A stretch of DNA of 64,000 nucleotides from positions 372,001 to 436,000 of the forward strand of contig NZ_WWEN01000002.1 of the NCBI RefSeq assembly GCF_009857745.1. The letters run 5' to 3'. The notes below the pieces were generated by a model. It ran no database searches, was not told the DNA's origin, and was given only the letters and a program-made list of their open reading frames with translations. Source of the stretch: Thalassovita mangrovi (GTDB lineage Bacteria; Pseudomonadota; Alphaproteobacteria; Rhodobacterales; Rhodobacteraceae). Both the position numbers and the translations under genes were made by a program. Below, piece by piece: positions 26,096 to 34,650 of this stretch; positions within the stretch are counted from its first letter, which is position 1; each line of letters begins with the position of its first letter.

Positions 26096-27202
26096 ATGAC
26101 CGCTTTGCAGGATCAATCCACGGCGGGTGCAGGGCGCACCATCATCTCCGTTGACGCCATGGGTGGCGACCGAGGACCGGCGGCAGTTGTCGCCGGTATT
26201 TCTCGTTCGGCCAAGAAGAACCCCGATATCGGCTTCATCCTGCACGGCCCCAAGGCCGAGCTGGAAAAGCTGGTCGCGCGCAAGAAGGCGCTTACCGGTC
26301 GGGTCGAGATTCGCGACGCCGAAGGCGTGGTCACGATGGAGGACAAACCGTCCCACGTGATGCGCCACGGCAAGGACACCTCGATGTGGTCGGCGCTGGA
26401 AGCGGTGCGTTCGGGCGACGCGGATGTCTGCGTGTCCTGCGGCAACACCGGCGCGCTGATGGCGCTGTCGATGGTGCGGCTGCGCAAGCTGCCCGGCGTC
26501 AACCGTCCTGCCATCGCAGTGCTGTGGCCGTCGCGCAATCCCCAAGGGTTCAACGTGATGCTGGATGTCGGCGCCGATGTGCGCGCCGATGAACGTGACC
26601 TGCTGCAATACGCGCTGATGGGGGCATCCTATGCCCGCAACGGCCTGGGGCTGGACAGGCCCCGCATCGGGCTGCTGAATGTCGGCACCGAGGAACACAA
26701 GGGCCGGGCCGAACTGAAGCTGGCCCATGACCTGATCAAGTCCAATGCCGACAATGCCGGATTCGATTTCGTCGGCTTCGTCGAGGGCGGCGATATTCCC
26801 GGCGACACCTGCGACGTGATCGTCACCGACGGTTTCACCGGCAATGTCGCGCTGAAGACCGGCGAAGGCACCGCCAGCCTGATCGGCGACCTGCTGAAGG
26901 AAGCCTTCCAGTATTCGCCCCTGTCGCGGCTGGCCTCGGTACTGGCCGTCACCTCGATGCAGCGCCTGAAGAAGCGGATCGACCCGCGCCGGGTCAATGG
27001 CGGGGTGTTCCTGGGACTGAACGGAACGGTGGTCAAATCGCACGGATCGGCCGATGCGACCGGTGTCGCGGCGGCAGTGAAGCTGGCCTTCCAGCTATCG
27101 CAATCGGGCTTTTCCCACAAACTGGCGGCACGGGTTGCATCTGCCCAGGAGCAGGTTCAAGATGGGTCCGCTGAGCAGTCCGAGAACGGTGAGAAAGAAT
27201 GA
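26096..27202 (+). CDS. plsX: phosphate acyltransferase PlsX
   Basis: PlsX makes acyl-phosphate from acyl-ACP, the donor for PlsY in phospholipid synthesis. 368 residues. Family blocks are ISVDAMGGDRGPAAVVAGI near the N-terminus, VSCGNTGALMALSM, LLNVGTEEHKGRAELK, and VIVTDGFTGNVALKTGEGTASL. The ATG at 26096 leaves an N-terminal extension of about 15 residues before ISVDAMGGD; no better start is present inside. Its last four bases overlap the fabH start (ATGA), so the two are translationally coupled. Confidence 0.96.
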   Translation: MTALQDQSTAGAGRTIISVDAMGGDRGPAAVVAGISRSAKKNPDIGFILHGPKAELEKLVARKKALTGRVEIRDAEGVVTMEDKPSHVMRHGKDTSMWSALEAVRSGDADVCVSCGNTGALMALSMVRLRKLPGVNRPAIAVLWPSRNPQGFNVMLDVGADVRADERDLLQYALMGASYARNGLGLDRPRIGLLNVGTEEHKGRAELKLAHDLIKSNADNAGFDFVGFVEGGDIPGDTCDVIVTDGFTGNVALKTGEGTASLIGDLLKEAFQYSPLSRLASVLAVTSMQRLKKRIDPRRVNGGVFLGLNGTVVKSHGSADATGVAAAVKLAFQLSQSGFSHKLAARVASAQEQVQDGSAEQSENGEKE

Positions 27203-28173
27203 CAATACGCGCTGTTGTAAAAGGCGTTGGCCACTATCTGCCGGAACGTATCGTTCCCAACAGCGAGTTTGAAGAAACCCTCGACACCTCCGACGAATGG
27301 ATCCGCACCCGTTCCGGGATCGAGCGGCGCCATTTCGCCGCCGAGGGGGAAACCACCTCGGATCTGGCGGTCAAGGCGGCGCGTGCGGCGCTGGACAATG
27401 CCGGGCTCGACCCCGACGACATCGACACGGTTCTGGTCGCCACCTCGACCCCGGACCTGACCTTCCCGTCCGTCGGCACCATGGTGCAGGAAAAGCTGGG
27501 CATGACCCGGGGCTTCGGCTTCGACGTGCAGGCGGTCTGCGCCGGATTCATCTTCGCGCTGACCAATGCCAATGCGCTGATCCTCGCCGGTCAGGCCAAG
27601 CGGGTGCTGGTGATCGGCGCGGAAACCTTCAGCCGGATCATGGACTGGACCGACCGGTCGACCTGCGTTCTGTTCGGCGACGGCGCCGGCGCGCTGGTAC
27701 TGGAAGCCGAGGAGGCAGAAGGCACCAGTGACGATCGCGGCATCCTGGCCTCGGACCTGAATTCCGACGGACGCTTCCGCGACATGCTCTATGTCGATGG
27801 CGGCGTGTCCACTACCGGCACCTCGGGCAAGCTGCGGATGCAGGGCAACCCGCTGTTCCGCCAGGCGGTGGAAAAGCTGACCGCCACCGCCGAAGCGGCG
27901 CTGGAAAAGGCCGGGCTGAACGACGACGACGTCGACTGGATCGTGCCGCACCAGGCCAATATCCGCATCATCCAGGGCACCGCCAAGAAGATGGGCCTGT
28001 CGATGGACAACGTCATCGTGACCGTCCAGGACCACGGCAACACCTCGGCCGCATCGATTCCCCTGGCGATGTCGGTGGGCGTCGAACAGGGCAAGATCAA
28101 GAAGGGCGACCTGCTGGTTGCCGAAGCAATCGGCGGCGGGCTGGCCTGGGGCGCGGTGGTTCTGCGCTGGTAA
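27199..28173 (+). CDS. fabH: beta-ketoacyl-ACP synthase III
   Basis: FabH condenses acetyl-CoA with malonyl-ACP to start fatty acid synthesis. 324 residues, standard length. The catalytic Cys114 lies in VQAVCAGFIFAL, the His in WIVPHQANIRII and the Asn in DHGNTSAASIPLAM. The N-terminus RAVVKGVGHYLPERIVPNSEFE is typical. Overlaps plsX by 4 bp and is followed by ihfA after 98 bp. Confidence 0.97.
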   Translation: MTIRAVVKGVGHYLPERIVPNSEFEETLDTSDEWIRTRSGIERRHFAAEGETTSDLAVKAARAALDNAGLDPDDIDTVLVATSTPDLTFPSVGTMVQEKLGMTRGFGFDVQAVCAGFIFALTNANALILAGQAKRVLVIGAETFSRIMDWTDRSTCVLFGDGAGALVLEAEEAEGTSDDRGILASDLNSDGRFRDMLYVDGGVSTTGTSGKLRMQGNPLFRQAVEKLTATAEAALEKAGLNDDDVDWIVPHQANIRIIQGTAKKMGLSMDNVIVTVQDHGNTSAASIPLAMSVGVEQGKIKKGDLLVAEAIGGGLAWGAVVLRW

Positions 28174-28271
28174 GGTAAAAAGGGCCGTTTCAGCCCCTTC
28201 TTGCAAGCCATTGATATTGACTCGGAAAATACCTTACCTCATGTTTGACCAAACAATGGGGGGCTCCTGTG

Positions 28272-28580
28272 ATGACTGGAAAGACTCTAACCCGGATGGA
28301 TCTGAGCGAAGCGATCTTCCGCGAAGTCGGATTGTCGCGCAACGATTCCGCCCAACTGGTTGAAAGCGTGCTGAACCACATGTCCGACGCCCTGGTCGAG
28401 GGTGAGCAGGTCAAGATTTCGTCCTTCGGCACCTTCTCGGTCCGCGAAAAGGCCGCCCGCGTGGGCCGCAACCCCAAGACCGGGGAAGAGGTGCCGATCA
28501 ACCCCCGCCGCGTCCTGACCTTCCGCCCGTCGCACCTGATGAAGGAACGGGTCGCCGCAGGAAACGCCAAAAAGGGATAA
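28272..28580 (+). CDS. ihfA: integration host factor subunit alpha
   Basis: 102 residues from the ATG at 28272 ([16 protein letters not shown]). IHF-alpha with IHF-beta bends DNA at specific sites. The HU/IHF signature [22 protein letters not shown] is at about 50-70, including the intercalating Pro of RNPKTG. The C-terminal helix reads [13 protein letters not shown]. The in-frame ATG 9 codons upstream is not conserved. Six bases separate it from the MerR gene, an order (fabH, ihfA, merR) common in alphaproteobacteria. Confidence 0.95.
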   Translation: MTGKTLTRMDLSEAIFREVGLSRNDSAQLVESVLNHMSDALVEGEQVKISSFGTFSVREKAARVGRNPKTGEEVPINPRRVLTFRPSHLMKERVAAGNAKKG

Positions 28581-28586
28581 GCTCGG

Positions 28587-29372
28587 ATGGCGAAATCGCC
28601 CGACGCTTTCCGCACCATCAGCGAAGTTGCCGAATGGCTGGACCGTCCGGCCCATGTGCTGCGCTTCTGGGAAAGCAAGTTCACTCAGATCAAACCGGTC
28701 AAGCGGGCCGGTGGCCGGCGCTATTACCGACCGCAGGACATGCTGCTGCTGGGTGGCATCAAGAAACTGCTGCATGACGACGGCATGACCATCAAGGGCG
28801 TCCAGAAACTGCTGCGCGAAAATGGCGTGCAGCATGTCGCCGCGCTGTCGCAGCCGCTGGACGGCGGCGAAACGATCGAGGCCGCCCCTGCCCCGCAGCC
28901 GGAAACGGCACCGATGGCGACGCCGGAAGCGGAGCCCACCGACAACCTCGTCGCCTTCAAGCGGCCGGACCCTGAACCTGCCCCGGCCAAGGCTCCGGCA
29001 AAGCCGAAACCCGCCGCCGAGCCGGAACAGGCCTCGCTGTTCGAATTCCCCCCTGCCGCGGAACCCGCCGCGGCGGAGCCGGTTGAGGATGCCAACGCAG
29101 AGGCCCCCGAAGCGGAAACCGCGCCGGAAGCGGCAGCGGAACCTGCACCCGAACCGGAAGCCGCGCCCGAGGAACAGGTTTCGGCCGAATCCGAGGAACA
29201 GCCCGCCGCAGAACAAGCGCCCGAAACGCCCGCCGCCGAGGCCCCTGCCCCCGGCATCCTGTCGCGCATCATGACCCGCCAGGCCAAGCTGCCCGGCGCC
29301 GATCTGGCCCCGATTCTGCAGCGGGTCCGGTCCCATGCCGATGCGCTTGGAAAAGCATCCCGCGACCGGTGA
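28587..29372 (+). CDS. MerR-family regulator with long Pro/Ala/Glu-rich tail
   Basis: 261 residues. The N-terminal MerR winged helix spans about 8-78: [38 protein letters not shown] and [24 protein letters not shown]. After about residue 95 comes a 140-residue low-complexity region of Pro, Ala and Glu, then a short conserved-looking C-terminus ([32 protein letters not shown]). No metal-binding cysteines are present, so it is not a metal sensor of the classic kind. Immediately downstream of ihfA and probably co-transcribed. Confidence 0.85.
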   Translation: MAKSPDAFRTISEVAEWLDRPAHVLRFWESKFTQIKPVKRAGGRRYYRPQDMLLLGGIKKLLHDDGMTIKGVQKLLRENGVQHVAALSQPLDGGETIEAAPAPQPETAPMATPEAEPTDNLVAFKRPDPEPAPAKAPAKPKPAAEPEQASLFEFPPAAEPAAAEPVEDANAEAPEAETAPEAAAEPAPEPEAAPEEQVSAESEEQPAAEQAPETPAAEAPAPGILSRIMTRQAKLPGADLAPILQRVRSHADALGKASRDR

Positions 29373-29430
29373 AGAAAATCGCGATTGCCCCTTGCCCCCG
29401 CCCTGAAAATCGCTATGAAGACCAAACCGT

Positions 29431-29507
29431 CGGGCTATAGCGCAGCCTGGTAGCGCGTCCGTCTGGGGGACGGAAGGTCGCAGGTTCGAGTCCTGCTAGC
29501 CCGACCA
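29431..29507 (+). tRNA. tRNA-Pro (anticodon GGG)
   Basis: A 77-nt cloverleaf: acceptor CGGGCTA (29431-29437) with TAGCCCG (29497-29503), discriminator A and encoded CCA. The anticodon stem TCCGT/ACGGA encloses loop CTGGGGG with anticodon GGG. The T-arm has GGTTCGAGTCC. The C1-G72 pair start is typical of bacterial tRNA-Pro. Confidence 0.96.
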
Positions 29508-29737
29508 ATTCTCCCCTCTATCACCCTTCATGAAAATCGCCTGCCAGCCCATCCCACGCCGGGAAGGGAACCCGTTCGTCCCGGTTCGTGCAGCCGCGTT
29601 CGCGACGCAACGTTTCTTGGCAAATCCGTCCATGCGGTCAATTTTCGCCTCTCCCCCCGCTTGATTCCACCCGCACTGTCGCGGATGGTCGGGCAACGGC
29701 GCCGCCCCGGCAGCGCCCCGAATGCACGGAGGAGAGC

Positions 29738-30544
29738 ATGAGTAAAACCGTCGAAGATTTCGCCCTGGAAAACCTGGTGGTGACCATGGATGCCGATGGC
29801 ATCACCACGGTCACGCTGAACCGCGCGGCCAAGCGCAACGCGCTGAACGCCGAAACCGTCGAGGAACTGATCGAGGTCTTTTCCAGCCTGCCCCGCATGG
29901 GCGCCCGCGCCGTGGTGCTGCGCGCCGAGGGCACCCATTTCTGCGCCGGGCTGGACCTGGTGGAACACCATCAGGAAGACCGCCGACCGGAAGAATTCAT
30001 GCATCTGTGCCTGCGCTGGCACGAGGCCTTCAACAAGATGGAATATGGCGGGGTTCCGATCATCGCCGCGCTGAAGGGCGCCGTCGTAGGCGGCGGTCTG
30101 GAACTGGCGTCGTCCGCCCATATCCGGATCGCGGATCAAAGCACCTATTTCGCCCTGCCCGAAGGCCAGCGGGGCCTGTTCACCGGCGGCGGCGCGACGA
30201 TCCGGGTGGCCGATCTGGTCGGCAAGGCGCGGATGATCGACATGATGCTGACCGGACGCATCTATGCCAAGGAAGAAGCGGTGCAGGTGGGGCTGGCGCA
30301 ATACCTGGTCGAGGACAGCGAGGCCAAGGCCTATGAACTCGCCCGCGCGGCGGCGCAGAACCCGCCGCTGTCCAACTTCGCGATCTGCTCTGCCATCAGC
30401 CATATGCAGAACATGTCGGCGCTCGACGCGGCCTATGCCGAATCCGTGGTGGCGGGCATCGTGAACACCCAACCCGCCTCGCGCGGACGGCTGGAGGCGT
30501 TTGCCAACAAGACCGCGGCGCGGGTCAAGCCGGGCCAAGAGTAA
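29738..30544 (+). CDS. crotonase/enoyl-CoA hydratase-family protein
   Basis: 268 residues from the ATG at 29738, with a strong GGAGGAGAGC just upstream. Crotonase features: [22 protein letters not shown], oxyanion-hole segment [30 protein letters not shown] with Glu122, and LPEGQRGLF with Glu142. Both catalytic glutamates of hydratases are therefore present, unlike the paralogue at 9540. The substrate is unclear. It stands alone after tRNA-Pro and is followed by an unusual run of four hairpins. Confidence 0.82.
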   Translation: MSKTVEDFALENLVVTMDADGITTVTLNRAAKRNALNAETVEELIEVFSSLPRMGARAVVLRAEGTHFCAGLDLVEHHQEDRRPEEFMHLCLRWHEAFNKMEYGGVPIIAALKGAVVGGGLELASSAHIRIADQSTYFALPEGQRGLFTGGGATIRVADLVGKARMIDMMLTGRIYAKEEAVQVGLAQYLVEDSEAKAYELARAAAQNPPLSNFAICSAISHMQNMSALDAAYAESVVAGIVNTQPASRGRLEAFANKTAARVKPGQE

Positions 30545-30551
30545 GACCGAG

Positions 30552-30674
30552 GGGGCGAAATCTGACGCAGATTTCGCCCCGTTTTCCGTGCCGGAAAACG
30601 GCCCCGGCACCACGATCGCGACCGAATAACGAAATTCCGCAGGAATTTCGGGGCGTTTTCAGCGCCTGAAAACG
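30552..30674. repeat. array of four perfect hairpins (composite repeat)
   Basis: Four successive perfect stems with 3-nt loops: 13 bp (30552-30564/30568-30580), 9 bp (30580-30588/30592-30600), 9 bp (30630-30638/30642-30650) and 9 bp (30654-30662/30666-30674). Stems one and three share CGAAAT/ATTTCG, stems two and four share CGTTTTC/GAAAACG, so the unit is a duplicated hairpin pair. The first stem starts 8 bp past a stop codon and is followed by GTTTTCC, so it can also act as a terminator. Confidence 0.8.
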
Positions 30675-30761
30675 TCTGGCGCGCAAGTTTCTGAGCTTTC
30701 CCTATTCCGCTCCCCGCCCCGGCTTTGCTAAGACAGGTCAATTGCAAAGGGGATGATCTTC

Positions 30762-31838
30762 ATGACCGGCGTTTTGCCCAGCCAGGAATTGCAGCGGATG
30801 ATCGCGGAGGGCCAGATCGCGGCCAGCCCCGATATCATTCCCGAACAGATCCAGCCCGCCAGCCTCGATCTGCGCCTCGGCACCCGCGCCTGGCGCGTGC
30901 GCGCCTCGTTCCTCGCCGGGCACGGCCGCACCGTGCAGGAACGGCTGGAAGAATTCGAAATGCACCAGATCGACCTCACCCAGGGGGCGGTTCTGGAAAA
31001 GGGCTGCGTCTATGTCGTGCCGCTGATGGAGCTCCTGGACCTGCCCGAGGGTATCCAGGCGGTGGCGAACGCCAAAAGCTCCACCGGGCGGCTGGACCTG
31101 CTGACCCGCACCATCACCGACGGGGGCGAGGAATTCGACCGCATCCAGCCCGGCTACAAAGGCCCGCTTTACGCCGAGATCTGCCCGCGCTCCTTCTCCG
31201 TTCTGGTGCGCCCCGGTATGCGGCTGAACCAGATCCGCTTCCGCGCCGGTCAGGCGGTGCTGAGCGATGACGAGTTGCGCGCCCTGCACGCTGAAACCCC
31301 GCTGGTCGACGGCGAGGCGGTGATCGATGAGGGCCTCGGCTTCTCGGTCGATCTGAAACCCGCCGAGGGCACGCTGGTCGGCTATCGTGCGAAACCCCAT
31401 ACCGGGGTGATCGACCTGGACCGGATCGGCGAATACGACCCGGCGGAATACTGGGAAGAGGTGCGGACGCAAAACGGCCAGATCATCCTCGACCCCGGCG
31501 CCTTCTACATCCTGGTCAGCCGCGAAGCGGTGCATATCCCGCCCGAATACGCCGCCGAAATGGCACCCTACCTGGCGATGGTGGGCGAATTCCGCGTCCA
31601 TTACGCGGGCTTCTTCGACCCCGGTTTCGGCCATGCGGCGGCGGGCGGCGCAGGATCGCGCGGCGTGCTGGAGGTACGCTGCCACGAAGCACCCTTCGTG
31701 CTGGAACATGGGCAAGTGGTGGGCCGCCTGGTCTATGAAAAGATGGCCGAGGTTCCGCAGCAGCTCTACGGGTCCGGCATCGCCTCGAATTACCAGGGTC
31801 AGGGGCTGAAACTGTCGAAACATTTCCGCGCCCCCTGA
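30762..31838 (+). CDS. dcd: dCTP deaminase, duplicated-domain type
   Basis: Dcd converts dCTP to dUTP for dTMP synthesis. 358 residues from the ATG at 30762; the in-frame ATG at 30753 abuts the GGGG ribosome-binding site. This is nearly twice the E. coli enzyme (193). Two dUTPase/Dcd-like halves are visible: the first with IQPASLDLRLGTRAWRVRA, AVANAKSSTGRLDLLTR, and LYAEICPRSFSVLVRPGMRLNQIRF; the second with EFRVHYAGFFDPGFGHAAAGG, RGVLEVRCHEAPFVLEHGQVVGRLVYEKM. The duplicated form is the usual one in Rhodobacterales. Likely co-transcribed with the M23 lipoprotein 18 bp downstream. Confidence 0.85.
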   Translation: MTGVLPSQELQRMIAEGQIAASPDIIPEQIQPASLDLRLGTRAWRVRASFLAGHGRTVQERLEEFEMHQIDLTQGAVLEKGCVYVVPLMELLDLPEGIQAVANAKSSTGRLDLLTRTITDGGEEFDRIQPGYKGPLYAEICPRSFSVLVRPGMRLNQIRFRAGQAVLSDDELRALHAETPLVDGEAVIDEGLGFSVDLKPAEGTLVGYRAKPHTGVIDLDRIGEYDPAEYWEEVRTQNGQIILDPGAFYILVSREAVHIPPEYAAEMAPYLAMVGEFRVHYAGFFDPGFGHAAAGGAGSRGVLEVRCHEAPFVLEHGQVVGRLVYEKMAEVPQQLYGSGIASNYQGQGLKLSKHFRAP

Positions 31839-31856
31839 GCGGAAACGGGAGAGGCC

Positions 31857-32483
31857 ATGAAGTATCACAGCGCCGCGACGATTGCCTGCCTCTCCCTACT
31901 GGCCCTGTCGGGCTGCTCCACGCCCCCCGACGGCTCTTCGGCCCCCTACAGCGCCTATACGACGGCGCGGATCGACGTGATCATGCCGCCCAACGCGCCC
32001 CCCGTGGGGCAGCAGTTCCGCCGCATCCCGGACAGCCGCGATACCGGCGGTCAGGGCGGCAATCACCTAGGCATGGACGTGCTGGCGCCGCGCGGCACCC
32101 CGGTCGTGGCTGCTGCAAGCGGTGTCGTGACCGCCTCCTTTTACGAACCGGCCTATGGCAACCGGGTGGAAATCAGCCACGGAACCGATGCCCAAGGACG
32201 CCAGATCATCACACGGTCGGTGCATCTGGATGCACGGACGGTCGCCAAGGGCGATCACGTCAGCCGCGGCCAGCAGATCGGCCGCGTGGGATCGACCGGG
32301 GCGCTGGCGGGGGCTCTCAACCACCTGCATTTCGAGGTCCACCGCACGGATGCCCAATCGGCCGAAGCGGTCGATCCGCATCTCTACTGGGCCGACGGTG
32401 TTGGCCGGGTGACCTGTTTCGACGCCGCCCGCGCCCTGCCCGACACGCCGGTGCGGCTGACCTATCCGCTGCGCTGCCACTGA
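31857..32483 (+). CDS. M23-family peptidoglycan endopeptidase lipoprotein
   Basis: 208 residues with a lipoprotein signal ending ALSGC (Cys20). The LytM zinc site is present: HLGMDVLAPRGTPVVAAASGVV supplies the first His and Asp, and HLHFEVH supplies the H-x-H pair. The catalytic SVHLD segment lies between them. All ligands are intact, so active cleavage of peptidoglycan cross-links at the periplasmic face of a membrane is likely. Spaced 18 bp from dcd. Confidence 0.83.
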   Translation: MKYHSAATIACLSLLALSGCSTPPDGSSAPYSAYTTARIDVIMPPNAPPVGQQFRRIPDSRDTGGQGGNHLGMDVLAPRGTPVVAAASGVVTASFYEPAYGNRVEISHGTDAQGRQIITRSVHLDARTVAKGDHVSRGQQIGRVGSTGALAGALNHLHFEVHRTDAQSAEAVDPHLYWADGVGRVTCFDAARALPDTPVRLTYPLRCH

Positions 32484-32562
32484 TCCATTCCGCAGCGTCA
32501 CCCGCCGCCCCGTCAGGTTCCGCTTTCCCAAGCCCCCGCGAAGGCGCTATCGCTGGGGCAAG

Positions 32563-33735
32563 ATGCTGACACGCCCCATCCCCCTTCTGACCGCCACCAT
32601 CGGCGTTGTCGGCGCCAATTCGCTGGTGCTGCCGCCCATTGCGACCGTCGTGGCGCAGGATCTGGGCGCGCAGCCCGGCGACATCATCCAGGCGATGGGC
32701 GCCTATGGCGCGGGCACCGCTTTGTCGGCGCTGGTGCTGGCCCCGCGCGCCGATCTGATCGGCGCCGACAAGGCGCTGCGGCAGGCCTGCCTGCTGCTGA
32801 TCCTGTCGCTGATCCTGTCGGCGTTGGCCCCGGTTGTCGCGGTGCTGCTGATCGCCCATGCCATCGCCGGGCTGGGCGCGGGCATGGCCCTGCCCGCGAT
32901 CTATTCGCTGGCCGCGCAGGTGGGACCTGTGGGGCGGGAAAAGCAGACCATCGGCACGGTGCTGACCGGCTGGACGCTCAGCCTTGTGGGCGGCGTGGTG
33001 CTGGCCGCGTCGCTGGCAGATATCGCCGGATGGCGCAGCGTCTACACGCTGATGGCGGGGGTGACCGGTGCGATCTGGCTTCTGCTGGGGCGCTGCGACA
33101 TGCGGGTGACGATGACCGCAACCGCCCCCACCTCGCCGCTGACCGGGCTGCGGGTGCCGGGCATCACACGGGGGCTGTTTTCCAACGCGATGCTGATGCT
33201 GGGTTTCTTCGGCGCCTACAGCTTCATGGGGCCGCATGTGGTCGACACGCTGGAAATGACCACCTCGGCCGCCGGGTTGGTCACTTTCGCCTATGGCAGC
33301 GGTTTCGGGCTGGCGGTGTTTCTGGACCGGTTCGTCGACCGGATGCCCGCGCGACGAGCGACGCTGCTGGGTTTTGCCGGGCTGTTGGTGTCCTATACCG
33401 CTATGGCGCTGAGCGCGTCGCAGTTCGGGCTGCTGCTGGCCGCCGCCTTCCTTTGGGGGATCTTCCAGCATTTCGGGCTGAACGCGGTGGTGGCGCGGCT
33501 GACGGCGCTGGACCCGAAACAGCGCGGCGCGATCATGGGGCTGAATTCGGCTTCGACCTATCTGTGCGTGCTGGGCGGCGCGATGGTGTTCCGCTTCCCG
33601 TTCGAAGCGGCGGGGCTGTCCGCCTGCCTGGGCGTCTCGGCGCTCTGCGCCGCGCTGGCCTGTATCGAGGCGATCCTGCCCTGCCCTACTTGTTCAGACG
33701 GCGCGCCATCCGGGCGGCCTGACGCGCGCGCCTGA
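32563..33735 (+). CDS. MFS-family transporter
   Basis: 390 residues and about twelve hydrophobic helices without a signal peptide. The N-terminal half includes APRADLIGADKALRQACLLLILSLILSAL, corresponding to the loop 2-3 motif region of drug/H+ antiporters, and GLGAGMALPAIYSLAAQVG. Helix packing motifs GxxxxG recur. No substrate clue from neighbours. Its 3' end overlaps the oppositely coded 59-residue gene by 50 bp (33686-33735). Confidence 0.8.
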   Translation: MLTRPIPLLTATIGVVGANSLVLPPIATVVAQDLGAQPGDIIQAMGAYGAGTALSALVLAPRADLIGADKALRQACLLLILSLILSALAPVVAVLLIAHAIAGLGAGMALPAIYSLAAQVGPVGREKQTIGTVLTGWTLSLVGGVVLAASLADIAGWRSVYTLMAGVTGAIWLLLGRCDMRVTMTATAPTSPLTGLRVPGITRGLFSNAMLMLGFFGAYSFMGPHVVDTLEMTTSAAGLVTFAYGSGFGLAVFLDRFVDRMPARRATLLGFAGLLVSYTAMALSASQFGLLLAAAFLWGIFQHFGLNAVVARLTALDPKQRGAIMGLNSASTYLCVLGGAMVFRFPFEAAGLSACLGVSALCAALACIEAILPCPTCSDGAPSGRPDARA

Positions 33736-33865
33736 CGCCCTGCTGCGCCTGCTTGCCCTGTGCACCACCGCCGGCCAGCTTGTTCACACCCGCATTGACG
33801 CCCTTGTTGACGAATTTGCGGACGACCTGGCGGATGATCATGTTGATCAGTTGGTTGGCGTTCAT
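33686..33865 (-). CDS. small basic protein (59 aa), antisense-overlapping the MFS gene
   Basis: The ATG at 33865 is preceded by AGGAGAGCCCC and opens MNANQLINMIIRQVVRKF, ending ARQAARMARRLNK. It contains 12 Arg/Lys and no Cys, Trp or acidic residue. The N-terminal 18 residues could form an amphipathic helix; the middle is Gly/Ala/Gln-rich. The reading frame has a good ribosome-binding site and ends in TAG. It lies between the MFS gene and scpB. Similar short basic proteins are, as I recall, found in other Roseobacters, but no function is known to me. Confidence 0.6.
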   Translation of the reverse strand: MNANQLINMIIRQVVRKFVNKGVNAGVNKLAGGGAQGKQAQQGVRRARQAARMARRLNK

Positions 33866-33954
33866 GGGGCTCTCCTGCGCTCGTTTCCCGAGGATATAGG
33901 CGAAAATTGTGCCAATTTAAGGGCATCCCGCTGACGGGCGGTAACCTGTCCGGC

Positions 33955-34650
33955 TCAATCCTCGAACATCTCGCCCTGGCCCATTTCTTCGCCGCCCTCT
34001 TCTTCTTCCTCGCCCTCGACCACCGTCGGCATCGCGCCGGGCGGCGGGCGGTTGTCCAGCAGACCGGCGGCGCGCAATTCCTTCAGTCCCGGCAGATCGC
34101 GGGCGTTTTCCAGCCCGAACTGATCGAGGAATTCCTGCGTCACCACGAAGGTCACCGGCCGCCCCGGCGTCATCCGGCGACGGCCAAACCGGATCCATTC
34201 CATTTCCAGCAGCTGGTCCACCGTGCCCCGACTGACCGACACGCCGCGAATTTCCTCGATCTCGGCGCGGGTGACCGGTTGGTGATAGGCGATGATCGCC
34301 AGCGTTTCGATGGCGGCGCGCGACAGCTTGCGCACCTCGACGGTTTCCTTCTGCATCAGGAAGCCGAGGTCGGCAGCGGTGCGGATCGCCCAGGCATCGC
34401 CCACCTTGACCACATGCACGCCGCGCCCCTCGTAGCGCTTGCGCAGATGCACCAAAGCCTCGGCGGCATCGCAGCCATGCGGCATCCGGTCTTCCAGCTC
34501 CTTCACGCTCAGCGGTTCGGCCGAGGCAAACAGCATCGCTTCGACCATGCGTTCCTGTTCGCCCATCGGCGGCGCTTCGAACAGGCTTTCTTCCTGTTCC
34601 ACGACCTGCTCTTCCGGACGGTCCGACATTTCCTCAACCATTGCGCTCAT
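33955..34650 (-). CDS. scpB: segregation and condensation protein ScpB
   Basis: ScpB is the winged-helix kleisin-partner of the Smc condensin. 231 residues: two winged-helix units, visible in MVEAMLFASAEPLSVKELEDRM and the conserved RAAIETLAIIAYHQPVTRAEIEEIRGVSVSRGTVDQLLEMEWI, then GRPVTFVVTQEFLDQFGLENARDLPGL. The C-terminal tail is acidic. The ATG at 34650 overlaps scpA by 17 bp; alternative starts at 34641 or 34629 would reduce this. Last gene of the scpA-scpB pair. Confidence 0.95.
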   Translation of the reverse strand: MSAMVEEMSDRPEEQVVEQEESLFEAPPMGEQERMVEAMLFASAEPLSVKELEDRMPHGCDAAEALVHLRKRYEGRGVHVVKVGDAWAIRTAADLGFLMQKETVEVRKLSRAAIETLAIIAYHQPVTRAEIEEIRGVSVSRGTVDQLLEMEWIRFGRRRMTPGRPVTFVVTQEFLDQFGLENARDLPGLKELRAAGLLDNRPPPGAMPTVVEGEEEEEGGEEMGQGEMFED

